Source of the DNA: Deltaproteobacteria bacterium
GTDB lineage: Bacteria > Desulfobacterota > Desulfuromonadia > Desulfuromonadales > BM103
DNA: 64,000 nt
Assembly: GCA_024636215.1 (NCBI GenBank)
Contig: JAGXHL010000076.1
Location: 1 to 64,000 of the forward strand
Direction of reading: 5' to 3'
A model generated the notes under the pieces. The model had not been told where the DNA came from. It searched no databases and saw only the letters and a list, made by a program, of their open reading frames with translations. This document shows positions 33,684 through 42,728 of this stretch, in pieces. Made by a program: the position numbers and the translations under genes. How positions within the stretch are numbered: position 1 is the stretch's first letter; each line of letters opens with the position of its first letter.

Positions 33684-35276
33684 GTGACTCACGGCAATCA
33701 TGAAAAGAAACAGATCGGCCGCGCGACCGGAATCCTTACGCTGGCAACTCTGCTCAGTCGGGTTGCCGGACTGGTGCGCGATATGGTGGTTGCCGCAGTG
33801 TTTGGGGCGGGACTGGTTACCGATGCTTTTTTCGTTGCTTTTACGATTCCCAATCTGCTGCGCAGATTTTTTGCTGAAGGCTCCTTGACAGCTGCTTTTG
33901 TGCCGACATTTACTGATGTATTGCGGAATCAAGGGGCGAACGAAGCTCGCCAGGTGGCTCGCATCTGCTGGACGCTGCTGTTGCTGGTGCTTTTCTGCGT
34001 CACTGTGCTTGGTATTCTTGCCTCGCCCTGGCTGGTCAAACTCATCGGCTATGGTTTTACCGGCAACGCCGGCAAACTGGCTCTGACCAATCTTCTCAAT
34101 CAGTTCATGTTTCCGTATATCTTCTTTGTCAGTCTGGTGGCCCTGTTTGCCGGTGTCCTGAACGTGTCCGGTCACTTCCTCATGCCTGCGTTGTCTCCAG
34201 TCATGCTGAACCTGGCGATGATCGCTTCTGCGCTTGTTCTCGCACCGAGGATGGAACAACCGATTCTGGCCCTGGCCGTTGGTGTTGTTGTTGGTGGCAT
34301 AGTGCAATTCTTTATGCAGATTCCGATGCTCTATCGCTTTGGTTACGATCTGCGGCTTGATTTTGATTTCCGCAATACTGCTGTCGTCAAAGTATTGCGT
34401 CTGATGCTGCCCGGTCTCGTCGGGGTTGCCATCTACCAGATCAACGTGGTGGTGACACGCCTGCTGGCCTCTTTTCTTCAGGAGGGCAGTGTCTCATGGC
34501 TCTATTACGGACAACGACTCTTTGAATTTCCGCAAGGGGTGTTCGTTGTTTCCCTGGCACAAGCCGTTCTACCGGCTATGAGTCGTCAGGCTGCTGCGGA
34601 CGATATGGAGGGCTTTCGCGACTCCTTGCGCTTTGCGCTGATCCTTATTCTGCTGGTGACCATTCCGGCGGCCCTTGGACTGGTCCTCTGTAATCAGGCT
34701 GTATACAGCCTGTTCTTCATGCGCGGCAATTTCACCTCTTTTGATGTCACCCAGGCTGCGTCGGCTTTGGCCTGGTATGCGCCCGGATTGCTTTTTGTTG
34801 GCATCAGCAGGGTCGTGGTCCCCTCATTTTATGCGATGAAGGATACGCGAACCCCTGTTCTGGTCTCTTTCTGGACACTGGTGGTGAATGTCGCCGCCGG
34901 CCTGCTGCTGATGCAGACCATGGGTCATGCCGGACTGGCCCTTGCCCTCACCATCGCTTCGGTATTTAACGCTGTCGTGCTGACTCTTTTGCTCTCGAAA
35001 CGCCTTGGCGATCTGGACCTCTCGAAGATTTTCCTTACGACCCTGCGCATGATTCCAGGTCTGGTGTTGATGGCCATTGTTGTTTCCATGCTGCTTGGCC
35101 AGGTTGACTGGTTGATTGCCGGCAGTTTCTGGATTCGCTTTGGTCTGCTGGCCGTCTCTGTCATATGCGGCGGCCTGATTTATGCTGCGGCCCTCTGGCT
35201 GTGCGGCGTCAAAGAGATTCAGAAAGTCTGGAATTTGTTTGCCCGCAAACTAACACTGGCTTCGCGTAAGGAGTGA
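33684..35276 (+). CDS. murJ: Lipid II flippase MurJ
   Basis: A 530-residue protein with about 14 membrane helices, MVF/MurJ family. Signature regions are ATLLSRVAGLVRDMVVAAVFG near the N-terminus (core LSRVAGLVRD), TDAFFVAFTIPNLLRRFFAEG and the fourth-helix FPQGVFVVSLAQAVLP. It flips lipid-linked peptidoglycan precursor across the inner membrane. GTG start without a strong ribosome site. It precedes the alkyltransferase gene by 3 bases. Confidence 0.95.
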   Translation: MTHGNHEKKQIGRATGILTLATLLSRVAGLVRDMVVAAVFGAGLVTDAFFVAFTIPNLLRRFFAEGSLTAAFVPTFTDVLRNQGANEARQVARICWTLLLLVLFCVTVLGILASPWLVKLIGYGFTGNAGKLALTNLLNQFMFPYIFFVSLVALFAGVLNVSGHFLMPALSPVMLNLAMIASALVLAPRMEQPILALAVGVVVGGIVQFFMQIPMLYRFGYDLRLDFDFRNTAVVKVLRLMLPGLVGVAIYQINVVVTRLLASFLQEGSVSWLYYGQRLFEFPQGVFVVSLAQAVLPAMSRQAAADDMEGFRDSLRFALILILLVTIPAALGLVLCNQAVYSLFFMRGNFTSFDVTQAASALAWYAPGLLFVGISRVVVPSFYAMKDTRTPVLVSFWTLVVNVAAGLLLMQTMGHAGLALALTIASVFNAVVLTLLLSKRLGDLDLSKIFLTTLRMIPGLVLMAIVVSMLLGQVDWLIAGSFWIRFGLLAVSVICGGLIYAAALWLCGVKEIQKVWNLFARKLTLASRKE

Positions 35277-35279
35277 TTA

Positions 35280-35801
35280 ATGGCCTCAGAAGTATGGACT
35301 ATGGTATCTTTTGAATGTGGAGTGGTTGCAATCGTCACACGACAAGATCGCCTGGTCAGGATATGTTTTGCAAGCTCAAGGGATGATGCCGTCGCGGCAG
35401 TCAGAAGTTTTTGCCCCGGTGCCGTGCAGACCACTCGAGGCTATCCTCATGTGGTTGTGTCGCAACTGACCGAGTTTTTTCAGGGGACACGTCGTGAGTT
35501 TGATCTGGCCCTGTGCAACGATTCCCTTACGAACTTTGCCATCAGGGTCCAGAATGAGCTGTTGCAGGTTCCTGCGGGGTCGGTTATCTCTTATGGCGAG
35601 TTGGCCTCAAGGGCTGGTTCGCCTGGAGCCGCGCGGGCGGTTGGTGGGGCAATGGCTGCAAATCCTTTTCCGCTGATTGTACCCTGTCACCGTGTTGTTA
35701 ATGCCGATGGCCGTCCGGGCCGCTATTCTGCTGCCCGCGGAGCGCTGACCAAAGTCTGGTTGCTCGATTTTGAAAGAGCCTGTTACCGGCCAGAAAAGTA
35801 A
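35280..35801 (+). CDS. ogt: Methylated-DNA-protein cysteine S-methyltransferase
   Basis: A 173-residue O6-alkylguanine repair protein. The C-terminal domain carries VPAGSVISYGELASRAGSPG-like helix-turn-helix and the active site IVPCHRVV (nucleophilic Cys), followed by GRYSA. The N-terminal domain is degenerate, as usual. It starts 3 bases after murJ, so the two are probably cotranscribed. Confidence 0.9.
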   Translation: MASEVWTMVSFECGVVAIVTRQDRLVRICFASSRDDAVAAVRSFCPGAVQTTRGYPHVVVSQLTEFFQGTRREFDLALCNDSLTNFAIRVQNELLQVPAGSVISYGELASRAGSPGAARAVGGAMAANPFPLIVPCHRVVNADGRPGRYSAARGALTKVWLLDFERACYRPEK

Positions 35802-35840
35802 TCCTGGCCCTGCTTGTTTGCCTGAGAGATACAGTTTGCC

Positions 35841-36923
35841 ATGTTCTTCACGCGTCGTTTCTGTTACATCGTCCTCGTCCTTGCCACAATCGCTCTTCTG
35901 GCTTCCTGCAGTGATGGAGCCTACCTCCTGCAATGCGCCAAGGGACACTGGTCATTAATGTCCCGGACCGAATCGATTGATAATCTGCTGACACAAGACC
36001 ATCAGCCCCAGACCCTGCGTGACCAGTTGTCCAAGGTTGTCACCCTGCGTGAATTTGCCGTCAACTCTCTGCATTTGCCTGATAACGGCAGCTATCATAA
36101 GTACGCTGACCTCGAACGTCCATATGCGGTTTGGAACATGGTTGTTGCACCGGAGCTTTCCCTCGAATTGAACGAGTGGTGTTTTCCTGTTGCCGGTTGT
36201 GTGACGTACCGCGGTTATTTTGATGAACAGGAGGCTCGTAATCTGGCCCAGTCTTTTAAGCATCAAGGTTTTGATGTGGATGTTTACGGCGTTGAGGCTT
36301 ACTCAACCCTCAACTGGTTTGATGATCCGGTTCTGAACACCTTTCTGGATAATGATGATATCCGTTTGGCCGGGCTTCTGTTCCATGAGATGTCCCACCA
36401 GGTCATTTATGTGCAGAACGACACGGCGTTCAACGAGGCTTTCGCCAAAACGGTAGAGTTGGAGGGCTTAATGCGTTGGTTTGACGGCTCCGGTTCAGAG
36501 GATTTGTGGCATGAGTGTCTGCAGAGGGCAAAGCGGTCCGCAGAATTTCAAAAGTTTCTTGTAAAAGTGCGTGCTGATTTACAAAAAGTTTACGCCTCGA
36601 CTCAGGGAAATGATCAAAAGCGCCTCGCCAAAGAACATATTCTGCAAACTGCTCTGGATGATTACGCTACTCTTAAGCTTGGTTGGGGTGGTTATGACGG
36701 TTATGACGCCTGGATTCAACGCGGTCTGAATAATGCGCGTCTGTCATCCGTCGCAACTTATTACGATCTGGTCCCGGCCTTTCAAAGACTGCTGCAACAG
36801 TCGGGCAATGATCTGGAAAAATTCTATGCCGAAGTCAAGCAACTCGGGGCGCTGCCAAAAAGTGAACGTCTGGCGAAACTGAAGGCTATGGCCCCAAGTA
36901 TGCAAGCGTCACTCGACTATTGA
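35841..36923 (+). CDS. Putative aminopeptidase lipoprotein (Aminopep family)
   Basis: A 360-residue protein with a lipobox-like LLASC at residues 20-24. It has a zinc-protease motif HEMSHQ (HExxH) near residue 182, followed by NEAFAKTVELEG, where a downstream Glu can complete the metal site. The segment ELNEWCFPVAGCVTYRGYFD is typical of the uncharacterised predicted aminopeptidase family (COG4324). The product should act in the periplasm. Substrate unknown. Confidence 0.8.
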   Translation: MFFTRRFCYIVLVLATIALLASCSDGAYLLQCAKGHWSLMSRTESIDNLLTQDHQPQTLRDQLSKVVTLREFAVNSLHLPDNGSYHKYADLERPYAVWNMVVAPELSLELNEWCFPVAGCVTYRGYFDEQEARNLAQSFKHQGFDVDVYGVEAYSTLNWFDDPVLNTFLDNDDIRLAGLLFHEMSHQVIYVQNDTAFNEAFAKTVELEGLMRWFDGSGSEDLWHECLQRAKRSAEFQKFLVKVRADLQKVYASTQGNDQKRLAKEHILQTALDDYATLKLGWGGYDGYDAWIQRGLNNARLSSVATYYDLVPAFQRLLQQSGNDLEKFYAEVKQLGALPKSERLAKLKAMAPSMQASLDY

Positions 36924-36933
36924 GGGTGATCGT

Positions 36934-37692
36934 ATGCTGGGAGCGATAGCTGGCGACATTATTGGTTCGCGCTTTGAACATGCCGGAATCAAAAGCAAAG
37001 AATTCGAACTCTTTAACCGGCAAAGTATCTTCACCGACGATACGGTTCATACTATTGCCCTGGCCGACAGCCTGTTGCACGAGATCCCTTATCAGGACAA
37101 ACTCCGGGAATATTTCCGTCATTATCCCAACGCCGGCTACGGTGGTCGCTTCCGACGCTGGGCCCGCTCTCCGCAACCGAAACCCTATGGCAGTTACGGT
37201 AACGGTTCCGCAATGCGTGTCAGTCCCGTTGCCTGGTTCTATGATGATCTGGACCAGGTTTTGAAACAAGCACGTCGCAGTGCTGAGATCACCCATAACC
37301 ATCAGGAAGGGATCAAGGGAGCCCAGGCTGTGGCGGCGGCTGTTTTTCTGGCGCGCACAGGATCGACAAAGGATGAAATCAAAAAGTATCTAGAGGATTC
37401 TTTTAGCTACGATCTCTCTTCCACTATCGATGTTATCCGCAAAGATTACGGTTTTGAAGTCTCCTGTCAGGCGTCGGTTCCTCAAGCTATTCTGGCGTTT
37501 CTTGAGTCGATTGACTTTGAAGACGCTGTCCGTAATGCGGTTTCTTTGGGAGGAGATAGTGATACTCAGGCATGTATTGCCGGTGGGATAGCGGGGGCTT
37601 TCTATGGTGGGGTGCCACAAGCAATTCATGATGAGTCTTTATTGCGACTCGATGAGCGCTTGAAAGATGTCTTGGCAAATTTTCCGAAATGA
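36934..37692 (+). CDS. ADP-ribosylglycohydrolase family protein
   Basis: A 252-residue DraG/ARH-like hydrolase that removes ADP-ribose from proteins or small molecules. Metal-binding motifs are FTDDTVHT (residues about 30-37) and the C-terminal GGDSDTQACIAGGIAGAFYG; GNGSAMRVSP lies between. Shorter than many DraG proteins but all motifs are visible. No cognate ADP-ribosyltransferase (DraT) is seen in the window, although glnB-glnA lies about 15 kb away. Start ATG follows GAGGG. Confidence 0.88.
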   Translation: MLGAIAGDIIGSRFEHAGIKSKEFELFNRQSIFTDDTVHTIALADSLLHEIPYQDKLREYFRHYPNAGYGGRFRRWARSPQPKPYGSYGNGSAMRVSPVAWFYDDLDQVLKQARRSAEITHNHQEGIKGAQAVAAAVFLARTGSTKDEIKKYLEDSFSYDLSSTIDVIRKDYGFEVSCQASVPQAILAFLESIDFEDAVRNAVSLGGDSDTQACIAGGIAGAFYGGVPQAIHDESLLRLDERLKDVLANFPK

Positions 37693-37790
37693 ATAGGCTT
37701 CTACTCTCTTGTATCTCGCATTTTCTGATCCTCTTTAAAGAAAAAGACTCATCATAGAACAAGCAAGATGCGAAAGATCATGGGGGGACA

Positions 37791-38462
37791 CTAGTGTTCC
37801 AACAACATCCTGGCAAGGCTATGCAGTTCTGAGTTTGCAAGTGCAACGACCTTTTTCTTGACAGTCCGGGAATAATATTCCTGCTCCGTTTTGGTTAAAG
37901 CGTCGCCTTCCAGTTTCTTTTTAAATAACTCCTTCTGCTTTGGCGAGAAGATTTGTGACAGAGCGAGTTCCAACGAAAATTCTTCGTATTTGTCTTTGCG
38001 CCTGCGATCCCTTTCGGCTTTCTGTTCGAAGTAAAGCTCAAAAAGACCTTTAACGCGTTGCGGATCAAACTCCATCTCTGCCCTATGCGGCGAACGCTTA
38101 CGGTCAAGAACGTTTCGCCAGTCTCTCACGAGATTTTTGTCATCGGCGGTAAAGTTTCTTGTCAGCTTGCTCAACCATGAAAACGAGAGGTGATAGAGGG
38201 AGTAGACTGAAACGGACAGCAGCAGCAATCGATGGTATTGCTCCTTGAGTTCTTCGGTTGGCAATTTCTGTTCAACCTGGTCGGAAGCAAACTGGTAGCT
38301 TTCGGCCGCGTTTGCCAGCAGGACAGGAAAACCTTCCCAGAGGCGGGTATCCTGGCTTTTGACCACGTCAGCCAAGGTTTCGTTGACATCCAGTGCTTCG
38401 CTCGGTTCGAACATCGGGAAGCCGAGTCTTGATAGGCTGCTGAGCAGCTTTTTGTCAGTCAT
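37791..38462 (-). CDS. Partner protein of a nucleotidyltransferase-like gene
   Basis: A 223-residue, strongly charged, soluble protein that I do not recognise by domain. The N-terminal part reads LSRLGFPMFEPSEALDVNE and then RLWEGFPVLLANAAESYQF; the C-terminal half is Lys/Glu-rich and helical (KQKELFKKKLEG). It overlaps the preceding nucleotidyltransferase-like gene by 8 bases when started at ATG 38462, which has GGAG 10 bases upstream; ATG 38471 would give three more residues. The tight coupling, size and shared operator region suggest a two-component toxin-antitoxin-like module in which this protein could be either partner. Confidence 0.6.
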   Translation of the reverse strand: MTDKKLLSSLSRLGFPMFEPSEALDVNETLADVVKSQDTRLWEGFPVLLANAAESYQFASDQVEQKLPTEELKEQYHRLLLLSVSVYSLYHLSFSWLSKLTRNFTADDKNLVRDWRNVLDRKRSPHRAEMEFDPQRVKGLFELYFEQKAERDRRRKDKYEEFSLELALSQIFSPKQKELFKKKLEGDALTKTEQEYYSRTVKKKVVALANSELHSLARMLLEH

Positions 38463-39051
38463 GACGTCCATGCTCCATTAAGAGTTCCAAAAAATGGTCG
38501 ATGTTCGGTTTCAGCCGTTCCGTGGCCACGTCATAGCTGACCATTTCATGGAAGTTATCAACAAGTCTGCCCAGGTCCAGTTCCTCTTTGTGTGCGATGG
38601 CCAGCATCAGGCAGTCTTCGAAATCCACCCTGGTGCCTCGCATCAGTTTGCTTACTATCAGGTCATAATCATTCAAAATACCGATGTAGAGGTGCGAAAA
38701 TTTGGTGAATGGCCTGTTGCGACCTGCCTGCAATGGAGAGTGCAACAACCCGGTGGTATGGATATTGTTCCCTCGGAAGAGGTCGAAGTGGAAGGCTTCT
38801 CCTTTGCGTCGCCAGCCGGGCCCGTTTGTTTGTATGTAGCCCAGTGCCGGCAATTGTCTCGTCAGGTAATTGTACTCCCCGATTTCGGGCACCATAAAAT
38901 CAACATCTTTGGTTGAAGGCTTGATTCCCAGCAAGGTTATGGCGGTACCGCCGCAGGCAATCAAGTGGATTTTTCTTCTGATGGCACGATTCCATGCGCG
39001 CAGAATATTGAGGAGTTCGTTTTTGTCTAACCTGTACTCGTGTTTTAACAT
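38455..39051 (-). CDS. Nucleotidyltransferase-like protein (DUF6036/AbiEii-like)
   Basis: A 198-residue protein with the nucleotidyltransferase core HLIACGGTAITLLGIKPSTKDVDFMV (core GGTAITLLG and STKDVDFMVP, giving the G-x-x-D-x-D-like acidic site), resembling the DUF6036 and AbiEii families. Relatives are toxins of type IV-like toxin-antitoxin systems or substrate-modifying enzymes. First gene of a two-gene operon; its stop overlaps the partner start. The promoter and two operators lie immediately upstream (39054-39123), implying tight self-regulation. Confidence 0.7.
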   Translation of the reverse strand: MLKHEYRLDKNELLNILRAWNRAIRRKIHLIACGGTAITLLGIKPSTKDVDFMVPEIGEYNYLTRQLPALGYIQTNGPGWRRKGEAFHFDLFRGNNIHTTGLLHSPLQAGRNRPFTKFSHLYIGILNDYDLIVSKLMRGTRVDFEDCLMLAIAHKEELDLGRLVDNFHEMVSYDVATERLKPNIDHFLELLMEHGRHD

Positions 39052-39053
39052 TT

Positions 39054-39069
39054 GTACAATCCATTGTAC
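39054..39069 (-). promoter_or_regulatory. Operator 1, GTACAATCCATTGTAC
   Basis: A perfect 7-2-7 palindrome whose inner edge is two bases from the start codon, so a bound repressor would also cover the ribosome site. It shares TACAA-N4-TTGTA with operator 2; the two centres are exactly 22 bases apart, about two helical turns. Confidence 0.75.
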
Positions 39070-39073
39070 CTAT

Positions 39074-39093
39074 AAATACAAACTATTGTATTT
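39074..39093 (-). promoter_or_regulatory. Operator 2, AAATACAA-N4-TTGTATTT
   Basis: A perfect 8-4-8 palindrome overlapping the expected transcription start of the two-gene module. Core TACAAACTATTGTA differs from operator 1 (TACAATCCATTGTA) only in the central bases. Confidence 0.75.
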
Positions 39094-39094
39094 A

Positions 39095-39123
39095 TTCATA
39101 CAAGTACTGTTTTTATTAGTCAA
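39095..39123 (-). promoter_or_regulatory. Sigma70 promoter of the nucleotidyltransferase module
   Basis: On the - strand TTGACT (39123-39118), 17-base spacer, TATGAA (39100-39095). The expected start site near 39088 falls inside operator 2. Confidence 0.6.
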
Positions 39124-39244
39124 GCAGAATTGAATGTTTGGTTGGATCTGTCTCAGGGCAATGGTTAACTCTGCGGTTCTGTTTTTTACTGTAAGACCTG
39201 AAATCCTGACCCTCTCCCCTGTGAAAAGCTATCCGACAAGAAAC

Positions 39245-40369
39245 TTAAAAGGCCATCTTCAAGCCAAAAAAATAACTGTAAAACACAAACATCAATACCT
39301 GTAAACTGACTAATAAAGGTCCGATCAGATGGTGCTTGTTGGCTTTGTGATAGAATATTGCCAGGAGCTGAGAAAATGGAAATAAGGCCCCCATATAGCG
39401 AATGCCCGAGATAGTGCTGGGTATTGCGACACGAGCATAAATAATATTCATCATAGTGATGCCTCCGATCAAAATGAGATAGCTGACGGGGATTCTTTTG
39501 TATCCTAAAATCACAAACAGTAAAGCCATGATGGTTATAAACAGCGAAGTTGCTGTAAAAAAATAAAATAAAAAGCTTTGATTTGTTAGAAATAATGCTT
39601 TGAAATCCATGATCAGCGGCTGCCAGGGCCACATTGCTTGACGGTTAAAAAACTCCTGGCTGATTATCCCCGTAAACGGGTTCCCGAATTTCCACCAGTA
39701 GAAGATTTGCACCAATGCGAAGGCGAAAAGTGGAGCAGTGGGTACATACCATTTTGTTAATTGCCCTTTGAACGACTGGTGTTCATTCCTGATTTCGAAA
39801 TACAGTGCAATTGCCAGTAAAACACCAGGATTACGCGTCAAGGCAACCAAAAAGGACAATATTGTGCAGAGAACCCATCTCTTCTGTCTAGCTGCCAGAA
39901 AAGCGCCTGACAGCAGAGCCAAAAACAGGGATTCTGTGTAGACTGCTCCCCAGAAAGCAGCAGAGGGAAAAAAACAGATCACCCAGATAGTAATCAGAGC
40001 AATCCCCTCTCCATGTTCTTTCTCAGTAAGCTTATATACAAAAACAAGTGCCAGTAGAAAAACCAGATGAGAAAATATCGTTCCAGCAATGGCCATTGAA
40101 AGGAAATCATGGCCCAATAGTTTCAGGATGACCGGATAGAGAGGAAAAAAAGCTGTTGTGTGTGCCTCATAGCCCGTGTTGGCTATTGAGAGGTACCAGA
40201 AAGAGTCATATGTCGTCCAAGGGTTCAGCCACCAGTTGTCGACTCCAATCCACCCACCTGGAATATCTGAAAGATAGGGACGGTTTATATGGCCGATATA
40301 TACAAAGATTGAACAGATCAAACGAGACAGTGAATAGGCCAAGAGTATTGAGGCGTATGGTTTCTTCAT
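39245..40369 (-). CDS. PIG-V-like mannosyltransferase family membrane protein
   Basis: A 374-residue protein with about nine to ten membrane helices, of GT-C fold. The motif WTTYDSFWYLSIANTGYEAH followed by TAFFPLYPVIL is typical of bacterial PIG-V-like mannosyltransferases, whose first periplasmic loop holds the catalytic Asp (here in YDSFWY). It would use a polyprenyl-phosphate sugar on the periplasmic side. The acceptor is unknown; neighbouring Tad pilus genes suggest pilin or surface glycan (inference). Confidence 0.7.
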   Translation of the reverse strand: MKKPYASILLAYSLSRLICSIFVYIGHINRPYLSDIPGGWIGVDNWWLNPWTTYDSFWYLSIANTGYEAHTTAFFPLYPVILKLLGHDFLSMAIAGTIFSHLVFLLALVFVYKLTEKEHGEGIALITIWVICFFPSAAFWGAVYTESLFLALLSGAFLAARQKRWVLCTILSFLVALTRNPGVLLAIALYFEIRNEHQSFKGQLTKWYVPTAPLFAFALVQIFYWWKFGNPFTGIISQEFFNRQAMWPWQPLIMDFKALFLTNQSFLFYFFTATSLFITIMALLFVILGYKRIPVSYLILIGGITMMNIIYARVAIPSTISGIRYMGALFPFSQLLAIFYHKANKHHLIGPLLVSLQVLMFVFYSYFFGLKMAF

Positions 40370-40472
40370 TGCATTCGCTTATCTCTGATCTTTCTTCACT
40401 GTTTTGTCCAACAATAGGCGATGAACGCAGATGACATTTATAAAAATGCCAAGGAACTCTGTAACGCTGTCA

Positions 40473-40913
40473 TTATTGTCCCCAGGTTAAGAAACCCGCA
40501 ATCCAGCCCCGGCGGCCATCGGCGTTCTGAATTTCAAGCCATTTATCTTGTTTAGAAATGACGCGACATGCATCACCTTTGGATAACTGAAAAGTGACCT
40601 CGTGGTTTGTACCCGGTCCTGTCCTGACGTTGGCGCGATCGCCTGTTACCACGATGCCGGGTTTGTCGCTGAGCAGGGTGCGGTGAACCCATCCGCTTCG
40701 GCCGCGATAATCTTGGACTTGATAGTATTCAACCCCTTTTTTCAGGACCTCTAGGGGAGTGGAAGGTGGGACCTTGGTGATGACTTTGGATGACATTGCA
40801 TTCGCTGCGGAGCGTATCTCGGTGCCGGAGAAGGCGACCGTCATGACTTCAGCGAGTGTAATGCCGGGAGAGAGCAGTAAAAGGGTAAGCAAAACCAGTA
40901 ATTTCAAACGCAT
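40473..40913 (-). CDS. Exported SH3-domain protein
   Basis: A 146-residue protein with a signal peptide (about 1-21, ending TLAE) and two bacterial SH3 domains: one around GTEIRSAANAMSSKVITKVP and the second around RANVRTGPGTNHEVTFQLSKG (core ANVRTGPGTNHE). The second contains the classical LxVRxGPG-like motif. Such domains bind peptidoglycan or peptides in the envelope. Good ribosome site AGGAGG. Envelope anchoring near the pilus apparatus is possible. Confidence 0.75.
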   Translation of the reverse strand: MRLKLLVLLTLLLLSPGITLAEVMTVAFSGTEIRSAANAMSSKVITKVPPSTPLEVLKKGVEYYQVQDYRGRSGWVHRTLLSDKPGIVVTGDRANVRTGPGTNHEVTFQLSKGDACRVISKQDKWLEIQNADGRRGWIAGFLTWGQ

Positions 40914-40988
40914 AAGTATCCTCCTGAGATAAAATTAATACATGCTAGCGATTGAGTCAGCACTTGTCCATAGAAAATTAAACGATAG

Positions 40989-42701
40989 TTAATCTTTATC
41001 CGTTGATTGTTCAAGTCGAGCTGTCACCTCTGCATATAAATCATTAGGCAAGTCCTGATGCTCAAGCAGCGTCGCAAGACTGTTTTCCGCCTGTTCAAAA
41101 TCCTTGTTCAAAATTGCCAGATCCGCGACGTCCAGGAGTCGTTCGTATTTCTTATCTTTAGCGTATAAGCGTAACTGCGTTTCAATGAGCTCCCTGCGAA
41201 TTTGCTGATAAACTGCAATATGACTGGTCATTTTAAGGCGTTCCTGATTGCTCTCAAGCATGACTCGAAGAACCTTTGTGTCAGGTTCCAGCTCGTTGTT
41301 GAAAAACCTGTCCAGAGTCGCTCTGGCCGCATCCGGATCATCAAGGTACATTTCCATGCTCGCCAGGCTCTCATGCGCGAAAAGATGGTCAGGGTGTTTC
41401 AATAGGACCTTGTTAAACTCAACGCGCGCTTCATCATAATGTTCCTGGTTGGCCAGCATCACAGCGTACATGCTCCAGATGGTCGGATTGCCGGGGTTCT
41501 GCTGGTGGGTTGCCCGGGTCAACTCAAGTGGCTTCGCCCACAGGCGGTTTCTGCTCACTGTTGTCGGTAGAAAAATACAGATCAATAGCACCAGAACAAC
41601 TTTTTGCAGCTTGCCTTGGTTGCCGGCCCCGATGTTATGGGGCAAGGCCAGACCAATACACAAGAATGCACTGGGAAGATACAGATAGCGTTCCGCATAG
41701 GGTGTCCATGCAATTGAAAGCAGAGCATTCAGCAATGCAGGGAATATTGTCAAAGCAATAAGCAGGGCCATGGCCATCTGGTGGTTTCGCAATTTCAACA
41801 TGAAGATCAACAGAAGAATGACGATGAGTCCCATCCAGAAATAATTCGAATGGACAGAGTCTATTGCTAAAGTCAGTGGTTGAGGAATCAGCAGCTTTTT
41901 GATGTAGTAGCCGAAATCTGTAACAAATTGCTGCATTACGGCGATCGGTTGACGGTAGCTGTCCGCGGTCGTAACTTTTGCAACGCCGCTGTCAAGATGT
42001 CCGAATGATGTCGAGCGCATATAAAAATAACTGATCCCGCCAACAACAAAAGGCAAAATGTCCGCCAATCGCCTGGGCCAACTGGACGCAAAGGTGGGAT
42101 GTTCCCGGTCGGGTTTGTACAACAAAAGAATAATAATAAAAGCCGGAAAACAAAAGAACGCGACTTCCTTAGACAAACTGCCCAGAAGGAGAAACAGGGA
42201 CGCAACCCAGAGGCGGTTTTTGTTTTGGGATTGTAGAGTGGAAAAGACGAGATAGGTTGCGCTGAGAGAGAAAAAGGCCGCCAGAGAGTCGGTCCGTCCG
42301 GAAATCCAGTTAACTGATTCTGTATTGATGGGATGCACCAGAAAGAGAATGGCCGCACCCAGGGACAGCAAATGGACCTTGTCTGTAGTCAGGGGATAGA
42401 AATGGCGAACATTCAGATAAACCAGCCAGGAATTGAAGACATGCAGCAATATGTTGACAACATGCATACCTCCCGGGTGGCCGTTCCAGAGGCTTATATC
42501 GGCCATGTAGCTGAGCATTAGAAGGGGGCGGTAATAAGTTCCTCCTCCCGAAAACAACTCCCCCAAGGGTCTGTTGATCCAATGCCTGGCTTGAGCGAGC
42601 ACGTCACCATCATCGAGGACAAAAGTGCCCGTACCCAGAATCGGAAAGTATAGAATCAGGCCAAGAATGAGGAGGCTTGGGAAAATAAATCGTTGCCGCA
42701 T
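40989..42701 (-). CDS. Membrane glycosyltransferase-like protein with C-terminal TPRs
   Basis: A 570-residue protein. The first about 400 residues have 10-11 membrane helices with FVLDDGDVLA, YYRPLLMLSY and HVVNILLHVFNSWLVYLNVR (core NILLHVFNSWLV), a pattern shared with TMTC/GT-C type transferases. The C-terminal about 150 residues contain tetratricopeptide repeats (WSMYAVMLANQEHYDEARVE, then HLFAHESLASMEM). TMTC proteins O-mannosylate proteins in eukaryotes; bacterial relatives are uncharacterised. Located just downstream of tadD in the Tad operon. Confidence 0.65.
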   Translation of the reverse strand: MRQRFIFPSLLILGLILYFPILGTGTFVLDDGDVLAQARHWINRPLGELFSGGGTYYRPLLMLSYMADISLWNGHPGGMHVVNILLHVFNSWLVYLNVRHFYPLTTDKVHLLSLGAAILFLVHPINTESVNWISGRTDSLAAFFSLSATYLVFSTLQSQNKNRLWVASLFLLLGSLSKEVAFFCFPAFIIILLLYKPDREHPTFASSWPRRLADILPFVVGGISYFYMRSTSFGHLDSGVAKVTTADSYRQPIAVMQQFVTDFGYYIKKLLIPQPLTLAIDSVHSNYFWMGLIVILLLIFMLKLRNHQMAMALLIALTIFPALLNALLSIAWTPYAERYLYLPSAFLCIGLALPHNIGAGNQGKLQKVVLVLLICIFLPTTVSRNRLWAKPLELTRATHQQNPGNPTIWSMYAVMLANQEHYDEARVEFNKVLLKHPDHLFAHESLASMEMYLDDPDAARATLDRFFNNELEPDTKVLRVMLESNQERLKMTSHIAVYQQIRRELIETQLRLYAKDKKYERLLDVADLAILNKDFEQAENSLATLLEHQDLPNDLYAEVTARLEQSTDKD

Positions 42702-42728
42702 TGCAATGCTTATGGTTGTGGCAGAGGG

